From the NCBI GenBank assembly GCA_017987975.1, contig JAGNSQ010000017.1, positions 1-37,726 of the forward strand: 37,726 nt of DNA, read 5' to 3'. Under the pieces are notes generated by a model that was not told the origin of the DNA, did not search any database, and worked only from the letters and a program-made list of their open reading frames with translations. A program made the translations under genes and the position numbers. Source of the DNA: Saprospiraceae bacterium. Lineage in GTDB: Bacteria; Bacteroidota; Bacteroidia; Chitinophagales; Saprospiraceae. Shown one piece after another: positions 26,060-34,097 of this stretch (positions are counted from its first letter, which is position 1; every line of letters starts with the position of its first letter).

Positions 26060-26764
26060 ATGACAAGTAGAATTTTACTGGTAGAAGATGACAGAAATTT
26101 TGGTGATGTATTGAGGTCATACCTGGAAATGCATGATTTTGAGGTCAATCTGGCCACTGACGGGGAAGCAGGTTTGATTGAATTCAACAAAGGAAGTTAC
26201 GATTTGTGCATTTTTGATGTCATGATGCCCAAGAAAGATGGTTTTACGTTGGCCAAAGAAATTCGGGATAAAGGGGCGGTAACCCCGATCATATTTTTAA
26301 CGGCAAAGAGCCTGAAAGAAGATGTCTTAGAAGGATTTAAGATCGGAGCTGACGATTATATCACCAAGCCATTCAATTCTGAGGAATTGCTGTATCGCAT
26401 CATGGCCATTTTAAAGAGGTCATCAAAGGTTGGAGAAGCCAAAGAAGACCCAAAAGAGTTTGTCATAGGGGGTTATGTATTCAATTACCCATTGAGAACC
26501 CTTATATTTAAAGATGGTGAATACCAGGAAAAACTATCACCCAAAGAGGCTCATCTGCTCAAAATGTTTTGCCTTGCCAAAAATGATGTTTTGGAGCGAT
26601 CTGAAGCTTTAAAAAAGATTTGGGGTGAAGACAATTATTTTACCGCCAGGAGCATGGATGTATTTGTGACCAAGCTGCGCAAATACCTGAGTAAAGACGA
26701 GACCATTGAAATTGCCAATATTCACGGAAACGGCTTCAGATTGATCGAAAAAAACACGATTTAA
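26060..26764 (+). CDS. OmpR/PhoB-family response regulator
   Basis: 234 residues from the ATG at 26060, preceded by a GAAAGGGG purine tract; an in-frame TTG at 26018 is less likely. The receiver domain has the acidic pocket VEDD near residue 10, phosphoacceptor Asp53 in CIFDVMMPKKDG, the conserved threonine in IIFLTA, and lysine in YITKPFN. The C-terminal winged helix (about 135-232) shows LSPKEAHLLKMFC, and VFVTKLRKYL as the recognition-helix region, followed by IANIHGNGFRL. It should be the partner of the kinase just upstream. The 127-bp gap between them is AT-rich with no clear promoter. It is not PorX-like, because PorX carries a PglZ-type output domain. Confidence 0.95.
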   Translation: MTSRILLVEDDRNFGDVLRSYLEMHDFEVNLATDGEAGLIEFNKGSYDLCIFDVMMPKKDGFTLAKEIRDKGAVTPIIFLTAKSLKEDVLEGFKIGADDYITKPFNSEELLYRIMAILKRSSKVGEAKEDPKEFVIGGYVFNYPLRTLIFKDGEYQEKLSPKEAHLLKMFCLAKNDVLERSEALKKIWGEDNYFTARSMDVFVTKLRKYLSKDETIEIANIHGNGFRLIEKNTI

Positions 26765-26784
26765 GTCGATTTTTTAGAATTAAT

Positions 26785-26809
26785 GGCCTTTTTTTATGAA
26801 AAAAGCGCC
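26785..26809 (+). terminator. Possible weak hairpin after the response regulator
   Basis: GGC plus CTTTTTT pairs with AAAAAAG plus GCC around a TATG loop, with one bulged C. It lies 21 bp after the stop codon, but no clean T-run follows, so termination efficiency is doubtful. Confidence 0.35.
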
Positions 26810-26879
26810 CTGATTTTGGTTAACCGAAAATTTCATTTGTCGGCAAGAAGTCATAAATGTCTTATTTTCCACATGTTAT

Positions 26880-26909
26880 ACATTTCTAAAAATTATATTA
26901 ATGAAATGT
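26880..26909. repeat. Small inverted repeat upstream of the TonB receptor
   Basis: ACATTTC (26880-26886) and GAAATGT (26903-26909) are perfect 7-bp inverted arms around a 16-bp AT-rich spacer, about 50 bp upstream of the receptor -7 box. It may be a regulator-binding site, possibly for the response regulator encoded just before it. It could be chance in AT-rich DNA. Confidence 0.35.
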
Positions 26910-26954
26910 TAATATATTTTACATGGGCTTAACATAGCTCTCGGACAATAGCTA

Positions 26955-26962
26955 TAAATTTG
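26955..26962 (+). promoter_or_regulatory. TonB-dependent receptor promoter, -7 element
   Basis: TAAATTTG matches TAnnTTTG, 21 bp upstream of the receptor ATG, predicting a leader of about 15 nt. No convincing -33 TTG is present at 19-21 bp. Confidence 0.6.
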
Positions 26963-26983
26963 TAGCTCAAAACAGTACAAATT

Positions 26984-29900
26984 ATGGCTAGATTATTACA
27001 ATTATTTTTGATTTTGTCCATTATGGTACCTATGACGCTCAGTGCGCAGGTAACCACCTCTTCGGTGAGGGGACACATTGCTGACTCCAAAGGAGAAGAC
27101 TTGATTGGGGCGTCCGTTGTAGCGGTTCACCTTCCTTCCGGAACTCAGTACGGAACCGTGACCGATGCATCTGGTAACTATATACTTCCAGGTGTGAGAG
27201 TTGGGGGTCCTTATAAAGTAACAGTAAGTTATGTGGGTTACCAGGACAGGATTGTTGACAATGTATTTGCTTACCTTGGGGTAGCTGCAGATGTCAATGC
27301 CACACTGGATGATGCATCTGTTAATGTAGATGAAGTTTTGGTAGTTGCCTCCCGTGGTGACCTATTTAGTTCAGACAGGAATGGCGCTGCGGTCACTTTC
27401 AACAACCAATCCATTCAGTCAATTCCTACCTTGGGAAGAACTGTAAATGACATTACCCGTTACAACGTGTATTCTAATGGCAGGGGTTCATTTGCCGGCC
27501 AGGATTCACGATTCAGCAGTTTTACGGTTGATGGTTCTGTGTTTAACAATGGCTTTGGTCTTGGCTCTTCTGCTTCTGCAGGAGGTAGAACAGGTACCAC
27601 CGCTATTTCACTTGATGCATTGGAAGAATTGCAGTACAACATCACACCTTTTGATGTTAAACAATCAGGCTTTGCCGGTGCTGGTATCAACTCTGTTACC
27701 CGTTCAGGAACCAATGAAATTTCAGGTTCAGCCTATTATTTTATGAAAAACAACGATTTGACAGGTAAAAAAGCCAATGGTTCAGATTTGGCTCCATTTA
27801 CAGTTAATGAAAAAACTTTTGGTGCAAGATTGGGTGGACCCATCATCAAAAACAAGTTGTTTTATTTTGTAAACTTTGAAAATTTTGAAAGCTCTAAACC
27901 CGCTTTGGATTGGTCAATCAACAGGAATAACAATGCCGCTGGCAACATTTCCAGGGTAACGGAGGCAGACATGCAAGACTTGTCTGATTTCATGAAAACC
28001 AATTTTGGATTTGACCTTGGTGCTTTTGATGGTTTTAATAATGATATTAAAAGTACCAAATACCTGGCCAGGTTGGATTACAACGTAAGTGACAAACACA
28101 AGTTGTCATTGCGTTATTCACAGCACGATTCAGAATCAGAACAAAGAATTTCTGACAGTAATAGTAGTAACACGGCAGGAAATGGAAACAGGACCAACAG
28201 GTCATTGGCCATTTCTCCTGAAAATACAGGTTATATCATTGAAGATAATACCAGATCAATTGCAGTAGAATTGAACTCATTGTTTAGTGCAAAAATGTCT
28301 AATAACTTCATCGTTGGTTACAACAAACAATTGGAAGACAGACGTTACCGCACACAGGAGTTTCCTACCATCGACATTTTGAAGGATGGAAACACCTATA
28401 CTTCTATTGGTTTTGACCCATTTACTCCGGCCAACCAATTGAATTATTCTACTTTAAATATTACCAACAACCTGAGTTACTATATGAACAAGCACCAATT
28501 TACCTTTGGTTTGGCTGCTGAGTTCTTTAAGTCCAACAACGTATTTTTCCCTTCATCTAATGGAGTTTACGTTTATAAGTCAATCGAAGATTTCAAAACT
28601 GCGGCTCTGGCTTTCAAAAACGATCCAACCAACCCGGTTTCTCCTGTAGAAGTTGCAAGGTACAATTTGAGGTACTCATTGCTTCCAAACGGGCAGGATC
28701 CATTGCAGGTATTGAAGAGTTCAACTTATTCAGCATACCTACAGGATGAGATTTTGGTTTCAAAAGACTTACAGCTTACAGTTGGTTTGAGGGCTGACTA
28801 TTTTGGCTATGACAACTCAACTGCTGCAGATTTTTACAATCCAGTAGTAGGTGGTCTCACTTACAAAGATGAAAATGGTGCTGATCTTAAAATCAACACT
28901 TCCAACTTCCCTGAGGCCAACGTATTGTTGTCACCAAGATTGGGCTTAAACTATGACCTGAGTGGTGACAAGACCTTCCAGATCAGAGGTGGTACCGGTA
29001 TCTTTGTTTCAAGAATTCCACAGGTTTTGGTTTCAAACCAGTTGGGTAATAATGGTGTGAATACAGCATTGATCAACGTAACCAATACCACAGCGTATCC
29101 GTTTACAACAGATCCAACCAAGTTTATTCCTGAAACTACAGACATTACAAAGTTGCCGCCTTATGTAATTAATGCATCAGACAACAACCTTAAAAATCCA
29201 ACCATTTGGAAATCAAGTCTGGCTTTTGACAAAAAATTTGCAGGTGGATTTACCTTTACAGTTGAAGGTATTTACAACAAATTCTTAAGAGCATTGAGGT
29301 ACATCGATGCCAACTTAAGGGCAGCAGACAGAGACTTTGTTGGTCCAGATACCCGTGATAGATTCCCAGCATCAGGTTTGTCTGGTACGGCTGCAAGTAC
29401 TGCCAGATTTCTTAACAAAGAAACTACCAACGTTTTTGTACTTAAAAACACCGATCAGGGAGATTCTTATACCCTTACTGCCAAACTTGAAAAAGTATCT
29501 GACAAAGGATTGGGTGGATTTGTAGGTTATACCTATGGATCAGCCAGAGACATTCAACCGGTAGGTAGTACAGTGCAGGCAAACATAGCGGGTGTTAGCG
29601 GACAAAACAATCTTGTTTTGGCCAATGGAGATGAAATGATCCAGCACAGAGTAGTTGGTTTCCTTAACTACAAAATCAACTACGGTGGAGAAATGGGAGG
29701 AGCAACCAATATTTCATTGGGTATGATTTCAGGCTCTGGTTCTCCACTTTCTTATACTTATGGTGGTGATTACAACGGAGACGGTCAGTCATTCAACGAT
29801 TTGATTTTCGTTCCTAACAAAGGATCTGACATCAAATTTGCTGACATCACTTCAGGATCAGGTGCCAACCAGGTAGTATTATTTACCGGGGCTCAACAGC

Positions 29901-30307
29901 AGGAAGCATTTGAGAAGTTTATTGCCAACAGCGACTATTTGAATTCAAGAAGGGGACAATATGCTGAGAGAAATGGAACATTTTTCCCATGGTTAACCAG
30001 ATTTGACCTTACAGTAGCACAGGATTTCTTCATCAAAGTAGGAGGAAAGAAAAATGCATTACAGATCAGGGCTGACATTTTCAACTTTGGCAACTTGTTG
30101 AACAACAAATGGGGTGTTGGCAATTTGACTACAACCGCAAACCCACTTACTTTTGCCAGTGTAGGCGCTGATGGAACACCATCTGTTAGAATGGCTACCC
30201 AGGTAAAAGAGGGCAAAACCATATTGTTGGAAGATTCATTTGTAAAAGCAGTGAATTTTGACAACGTTTGGCAAATGCAATTGGGCTTGAGGTATACATT
30301 CAACTAA
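26984..30307 (+). CDS. Oar-like TonB-dependent outer-membrane receptor
   Basis: 1107 residues. The signal peptide spans 1 to about 21 ([19 protein letters not shown]). A carboxypeptidase-regulatory-like domain follows (about 25-115: [20 protein letters not shown], then [12 protein letters not shown]). The plug domain (about 120-250) contains [15 protein letters not shown] and [20 protein letters not shown], the latter typical of the Oar-like subgroup. The remainder is an outer-membrane barrel, ending in [12 protein letters not shown] with a terminal aromatic strand. Oar-type proteins take part in uptake of substrates or export of surface factors. No SusD partner lies next to it, so a glycan-uptake pair is not indicated. 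It has its own promoter and a strong terminator. Confidence 0.93.
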   Translation: MARLLQLFLILSIMVPMTLSAQVTTSSVRGHIADSKGEDLIGASVVAVHLPSGTQYGTVTDASGNYILPGVRVGGPYKVTVSYVGYQDRIVDNVFAYLGVAADVNATLDDASVNVDEVLVVASRGDLFSSDRNGAAVTFNNQSIQSIPTLGRTVNDITRYNVYSNGRGSFAGQDSRFSSFTVDGSVFNNGFGLGSSASAGGRTGTTAISLDALEELQYNITPFDVKQSGFAGAGINSVTRSGTNEISGSAYYFMKNNDLTGKKANGSDLAPFTVNEKTFGARLGGPIIKNKLFYFVNFENFESSKPALDWSINRNNNAAGNISRVTEADMQDLSDFMKTNFGFDLGAFDGFNNDIKSTKYLARLDYNVSDKHKLSLRYSQHDSESEQRISDSNSSNTAGNGNRTNRSLAISPENTGYIIEDNTRSIAVELNSLFSAKMSNNFIVGYNKQLEDRRYRTQEFPTIDILKDGNTYTSIGFDPFTPANQLNYSTLNITNNLSYYMNKHQFTFGLAAEFFKSNNVFFPSSNGVYVYKSIEDFKTAALAFKNDPTNPVSPVEVARYNLRYSLLPNGQDPLQVLKSSTYSAYLQDEILVSKDLQLTVGLRADYFGYDNSTAADFYNPVVGGLTYKDENGADLKINTSNFPEANVLLSPRLGLNYDLSGDKTFQIRGGTGIFVSRIPQVLVSNQLGNNGVNTALINVTNTTAYPFTTDPTKFIPETTDITKLPPYVINASDNNLKNPTIWKSSLAFDKKFAGGFTFTVEGIYNKFLRALRYIDANLRAADRDFVGPDTRDRFPASGLSGTAASTARFLNKETTNVFVLKNTDQGDSYTLTAKLEKVSDKGLGGFVGYTYGSARDIQPVGSTVQANIAGVSGQNNLVLANGDEMIQHRVVGFLNYKINYGGEMGGATNISLGMISGSGSPLSYTYGGDYNGDGQSFNDLIFVPNKGSDIKFADITSGSGANQVVLFTGAQQQEAFEKFIANSDYLNSRRGQYAERNGTFFPWLTRFDLTVAQDFFIKVGGKKNALQIRADIFNFGNLLNNKWGVGNLTTTANPLTFASVGADGTPSVRMATQVKEGKTILLEDSFVKAVNFDNVWQMQLGLRYTFN

Positions 30308-30325
30308 TCAATCCTAACTAAAAAT

Positions 30326-30357
30326 AAAGGCCCGTCGGTATTCCGGCGGGCCTTTTT
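30326..30357 (+). terminator. Strong rho-independent terminator after the TonB receptor
   Basis: AAAGGCCCGTCGG (30326-30338) pairs with CCGGCGGGCCTTT (30343-30355) with one T-G wobble and a TATT loop; the T-run continues for two more bases. The flanking A-run could also let it work for the opposite strand. Confidence 0.95.
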
Positions 30358-30676
30358 CATTTATAGATACCTTCATTCTACTTTCCCACATGTTTTTACG
30401 ACGGATAATTGGAAGACTCGATTCTGAGGGTCCTTCCATTTTTGTTTTATATTAGCATTTAATTTAATGTGTAAGGATTGAGTTTATCCCCTAAGTGGCT
30501 TTAAATTGTTAAAAAACATATATGAAGGAAAATTAATATTAATGGTGCATCCGGATGAAATTCAACTAGTATGTCGATTGAGTCAAAATGAGTTATCCAC
30601 ATAGTAAGGGAACTTTACACAAGGTTTTCCACTTTTAATGTTTAATTATATTATGGTAATTGGTTATGTAAATCCG
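30358..30676. promoter_or_regulatory. AT-rich intergenic region with DnaA-box cluster upstream of dnaB
   Basis: No gene is seen in this stretch. It holds a perfect DnaA box TTATCCACA at 30593-30601. One-mismatch relatives of TTWTNCACA are CTTTACACA at 30613-30621, TTTTCCACT at 30625-30633 and TTTCCCACA at 30382-30390, all on the same strand. Two perfect palindromes, ATTAATATTAAT (30532-30543) and CATCCGGATG (30548-30557), lie just before the cluster. The boxes sit 45-85 bp upstream of the dnaB -7 element, so DnaA control of dnaB is plausible; an origin role is a weaker possibility. Confidence 0.5.
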
Positions 30677-30684
30677 TAGCTTTG
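30677..30684 (+). promoter_or_regulatory. dnaB promoter, -7 element
   Basis: TAGCTTTG matches TAnnTTTG, 116 bp upstream of the dnaB ATG. A TTG lies only 14 bp upstream, too close for a standard -33 box. It predicts a leader of roughly 110 nt with only short, unconvincing hairpins. Confidence 0.5.
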
Positions 30685-30799
30685 TGCCACATCTGAAATT
30701 GCCGTATTTAGGGCAGTTGCGCTGAGATGGACCAGCCCGAAAGAAAAATATAAACAGTGCAAAATCAGAACGTTACTAACATTTTAGCCGATTGATCTA

Positions 30800-32356
30800 A
30801 TGTCAGAGAACACCAACAAGTTGAAACCCATAGCCGGAGGAAGTTATAGTCCCGTAAAACTGGACGATGACCTCACTAAAATTATGACCGGCAGGATTCA
30901 ACCCCAGGCTATTCCCCTTGAGGAGGCTGTGCTGGGTTCCATTCTCATTGACAAAGATGGCATGCCTGCAATCGTAGAAATTCTCAGAAAAGAGTCCTTT
31001 TATCTTAAGTCTCACCAAACGATTTTTGAGACCATGATGGATCTTTTTGGAAAGCAGCAGCCCATCGATTTGCTAACGGTGCACGAAGCCTTAAATAAAG
31101 GAGGAAAGCTGGAGGAAGTTGGAGGTGTTGGTTATTTGATAGAATTGGGCAATAAAGTAGGCTCTGCTGCCAATATAGAATTTCATGCCAGGATTATTGC
31201 CCAAAAATTCATCCAAAGAGAATTGATAAGGGTTTCAACCGAAGTGATCAGAAACTCATTTGAGGATTCAATGGATGTACTTGAAATTCTGGATGAAGCT
31301 GAGCGGGGCTTATACAACATAACAGATCAGAACCTTAATACAGGTTATGAATCACTATCTTCGTTGGTAGTTCAGGCACAGAAAGAAATTGAGAAAACAA
31401 GCCAGCAGGGAAGTGAGCTTACCGGGGTTACTTCCGGGTTCAGGAGTCTCGACAAGATGACGAATGGCTGGCAGCCCTCGGATTTTATCATTGTGGCGGC
31501 GAGGCCGGGTATGGGAAAGACAGCATTTACCCTCAGCATGGCAAAAAATGCTGCAGCCAATGGGCAGGGAGTAGCCGTGTTTTCATTGGAGATGGCCAGT
31601 GTCCAATTGGTTCAGCGTTTGATTTCAGCCGAAGCCGAAATTGGGTCTTCAAAATTAAGAAATGGCAAAATGGATGATGCAGAATGGACCAAACTCCATG
31701 CTGCTGTTGATAAGCTATCGCAACTGCCCATGTACATCGATGACACGCCGGCCATCAACATCTTTGAATTGAGAGCCAAATGTAGGAGGTTAAAACAGAA
31801 TCATGACATTTCGATGATTATTATCGATTACCTTCAATTGATGACCGCGGCTCCCAATGAAAAAAGAGGAAACCGGGAACAGGAAATTTCTTCAATATCC
31901 AGGTCATTGAAAAGTTTGGCCAAAGAATTGCATGTACCTGTGATAGCCTTGTCGCAATTATCGAGGGCGGTAGAAACAAGAGGTGGCGAAAAGAGACCTC
32001 AACTCTCGGATTTGAGGGAATCAGGAGCCATTGAACAGGATGCGGATATTGTTACCTTTATTTACCGTCCTGACTACTACGGCCTGGAAGAAGGAGGTAA
32101 TTTTGATACACCCAAAGACATTGCAGAAATCATCCTGGCCAAGCATAGAAATGGTGGTTTGGGTACTGTAAATCTGAGGTTTATAGGTGAGTACACCAAA
32201 TTTGAAGATCCGGGAGAATCCGGCTTTGTGGGAGGTGATTTTGGCAACCCGTTTGGTACAGATAATTTTAATGCCATGATTACCCGTCCGTCCAGATTGA
32301 ATACCGGTGACGTAAACGATGCGGATGGTTTTGGTGATACTAACATTCCATTTTAA
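30800..32356 (+). CDS. dnaB: Replicative DNA helicase DnaB
   Basis: 518 residues, somewhat longer than E. coli DnaB (471) because of a leading extension of about 35 residues and a tail. The N-terminal DnaB domain starts at IPLEEAVLGSILIDKDGMPAI. The RecA-like C-terminal domain carries Walker A ARPGMGKTAFTLSMA (about 234-248), Walker B MIIIDYLQLM, the arginine-finger region LSQLSRAVETRGGEKRPQLS and LRESGAIEQDADI. There is no intein. The protein is the hexameric ring helicase of the replication fork. The pseudouridine synthase gene follows 10 bp after the stop, so both are probably one transcript. The start is a clear ATG with DnaB homology close behind. Confidence 0.97.
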   Translation: MSENTNKLKPIAGGSYSPVKLDDDLTKIMTGRIQPQAIPLEEAVLGSILIDKDGMPAIVEILRKESFYLKSHQTIFETMMDLFGKQQPIDLLTVHEALNKGGKLEEVGGVGYLIELGNKVGSAANIEFHARIIAQKFIQRELIRVSTEVIRNSFEDSMDVLEILDEAERGLYNITDQNLNTGYESLSSLVVQAQKEIEKTSQQGSELTGVTSGFRSLDKMTNGWQPSDFIIVAARPGMGKTAFTLSMAKNAAANGQGVAVFSLEMASVQLVQRLISAEAEIGSSKLRNGKMDDAEWTKLHAAVDKLSQLPMYIDDTPAINIFELRAKCRRLKQNHDISMIIIDYLQLMTAAPNEKRGNREQEISSISRSLKSLAKELHVPVIALSQLSRAVETRGGEKRPQLSDLRESGAIEQDADIVTFIYRPDYYGLEEGGNFDTPKDIAEIILAKHRNGGLGTVNLRFIGEYTKFEDPGESGFVGGDFGNPFGTDNFNAMITRPSRLNTGDVNDADGFGDTNIPF

Positions 32357-32366
32357 GTTTTAGCAA

Positions 32367-33944
32367 ATGCGCCCTAAAAAAGACAATCCCGGAGCGGGAA
32401 AGAAAAAAAAACCAACGGTAAAGAGTCCGTTTGAGAAGTTTTTTATCAAAAAAAATAAAGAAGAAGAAACAGAATTGCCAACCCAAAGAAGGCGAAGAAC
32501 AGCTCTTGATAAGGACGAAACCCGCCCTAAAAGAAATGTAAAAAAGGATGATACTCACTTCGGGAGAAGCAGTAGTAGAGACGATTCCCGACCCGAAAGA
32601 AGTCCAAGGAAAGATGATTCCCGATCTGAAAGAAGCCCGAGAAGAGATGATTCCCGATCAGAAAGAAGCCCGAGAAGAGATGATTCCCGATCAGAAAGAA
32701 GCCCGAGAAGAGATGATTCTCGCCCCGAAAGAAGTCCCAGAAGGGATGATTCTCGTTTCGAAAGAAGTCCACGGAGGGATGACTCCCGTTCTGAAAGAAG
32801 TCCCAGAAGGGATGATTCTCGCCCCGAAAGAAGTCCAGGAAAGGATGATTCCCGATCAGAAAGGAGTCCAAGGAGGGATGATTCTCATTTTGAAAGAAGT
32901 CCAAGGAGGGATGATTCTCATTTTGAAAGAAGTCCAAGGAGGGATGACTCCCGTTCTGAAAGGAGTCCAAGGAGGGATGGTGAAAGCAGAGAGGGAAAGC
33001 CTAGCTTTGGTGGAGAAAGAAAAAGAGCGGACTTTGGTCCAAAGCGTGAATCCAAGCCAAGAGAAAGAGAAGAAAGGCCTGGAACAGATAAAAAGCCCAG
33101 ATTATTTAATGAGAATTTTTTTAACAGGTCCAGAGACTTCGAAAGAGAAGAAGAAGAGAGGGTAGAGCCCAAAGTAAGGTTTGAAGGTGCAAAAAAAGCA
33201 ACGGATAAAAATGAAATAATTCGTTTGAATAAATTTATAGCACAATCTGGATTATGTTCTCGCAGAAAGGCAGCAGAAATGGTGAAAGCGGGCGAAATAA
33301 TGGTGAATGGAGAGGTAAATACCAATCCTGCCTACGAAACCCAGGAGCAAGATGTTATTACATATAAAGGTGAAGTGGTAAAAAAGGAAGAAAAGCTGAT
33401 TTATGTTCTGCTCAATAAACCTAAAAATTTCATTACCACAGCAGAAGATGAAAAGGGAAGAAAAACAGTACTAGACCTGGTTAAAGACAAGTATACGGAA
33501 AGACTTTTTCCTGTAGGAAGATTAGACAGAAACACTACGGGTTTGATACTACTTACCAACGATGGAGCCTTGGCAAAAAAACTGTCGCATCCAAGTCATC
33601 AGATAAAAAAAATATACCAGGTAGAGCTGGATAAGAACCTGAAAATTTCGGATTTGGATAAGATCAAAGACGGTATTCAGTTGGAAGATGGACCTGCTGA
33701 AGTAGATGCAGTGGATTACATTGAAGCCGGCAAAAAAAATGAAGTAGGTATAGAGATCCACAGTGGCAAAAACAGGATTGTGCGAAGGATATTTGAATCT
33801 TTAGGGTATGAAGTAGTTAAGTTGGATCGCACCTATTTTGCCGGACTTACCAAAAAAGATTTGCCGAGGGGTTTTTCAAGAGAACTCATTGAAAAGGAAA
33901 TCATCATGCTTCGTCACTTTACCAACAGAAGAAAAGAAAGCTAA
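32367..33944 (+). CDS. RsuA/RluB-family pseudouridine synthase with long N-terminal SR-like repeat domain
   Basis: 525 residues; the enzyme part is only the last 245 or so. The S4 RNA-binding domain begins about residue 287 (RLNKFIAQSGLCSRRKAAEMV). The catalytic domain has GRLDRNTTGLILLTNDG near residue 383, whose aspartate is the nucleophile of this family. Motif KNRIVRRIFESLGYEV follows. The enzyme should isomerise a uridine in large-subunit rRNA (RluB-like) or small-subunit rRNA (RsuA-like). The first 280 residues are highly charged and include twelve 11-residue repeats. Bacteroidota members often carry basic, low-complexity N-terminal tails, but a regular repeat of this sort is notable. 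It lies 10 bp after dnaB. Confidence 0.93.
   Translation: MRPKKDNPGAGKKKKPTVKSPFEKFFIKKNKEEETELPTQRRRRTALDKDETRPKRNVKKDDTHFGRSSSRDDSRPERSPRKDDSRSERSPRRDDSRSERSPRRDDSRSERSPRRDDSRPERSPRRDDSRFERSPRRDDSRSERSPRRDDSRPERSPGKDDSRSERSPRRDDSHFERSPRRDDSHFERSPRRDDSRSERSPRRDGESREGKPSFGGERKRADFGPKRESKPREREERPGTDKKPRLFNENFFNRSRDFEREEEERVEPKVRFEGAKKATDKNEIIRLNKFIAQSGLCSRRKAAEMVKAGEIMVNGEVNTNPAYETQEQDVITYKGEVVKKEEKLIYVLLNKPKNFITTAEDEKGRKTVLDLVKDKYTERLFPVGRLDRNTTGLILLTNDGALAKKLSHPSHQIKKIYQVELDKNLKISDLDKIKDGIQLEDGPAEVDAVDYIEAGKKNEVGIEIHSGKNRIVRRIFESLGYEVVKLDRTYFAGLTKKDLPRGFSRELIEKEIIMLRHFTNRRKES
32577..32972 (+). repeat. 33-bp coding tandem repeat, 12 copies (11-residue SR-like unit)
   Basis: Encodes residues 71-202 of the pseudouridine synthase as twelve units of consensus RDDSRSERSPR. 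Variation is mainly at positions 1 (R/K), 5 (R/H), 6 (S/P/F) and 11 (R/G). A degenerate unit (KDDTHFGRSSS) precedes the array and a broken one (RDGESREG) follows. Some adjacent copies are nearly identical in DNA, which indicates recent duplication. Confidence 0.95.
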
Positions 33945-34083
33945 AATAAAAGCGACATCCTAAATGACAGGCAATAACTGATGGGTTTGAGTCTGATAGA
34001 GGGTCAATCACCAATAGAATCCTGCCATTAGCATCTGGATTTTTATAAATGGTTGAAAAGTAAATATTTACCTCCTTCTTTTC

Positions 34084-34091
34084 TATCTTTG
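34084..34091 (+). promoter_or_regulatory. metH promoter, -7 element
   Basis: TATCTTTG matches TAnnTTTG and is followed by GCAGTC, giving 13 bases identical to the tRNA-Val promoter. It ends only 6 bp before the metH ATG, so the transcript would have almost no leader. The rest of the 153-bp gap after the pseudouridine synthase (33945-34097) shows no cobalamin riboswitch. Confidence 0.6.
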
Positions 34092-34097
34092 CAGTCT

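Noticed and set aside
30700-30799. TPP-riboswitch-like CTGAGA in the dnaB leader
   Set aside because: Only this short hexamer matches; the rest of the thi-box, including the ACCTGAT and CCAGCG parts, is absent.
32577-32972. CRISPR-like regular repeat
   Set aside because: The units are contiguous without spacers and are in frame within a gene.
32527-33165. Long open frames in other frames of the 33-bp repeat, on both strands
   Set aside because: A repeat whose unit is a multiple of three and lacks stops stays open in several frames. Only the frame with the pseudouridine synthase domain continues into a known fold.
33945-34097. Cobalamin riboswitch before metH
   Set aside because: No B12-box-like sequence and too little room between the promoter and the ATG.
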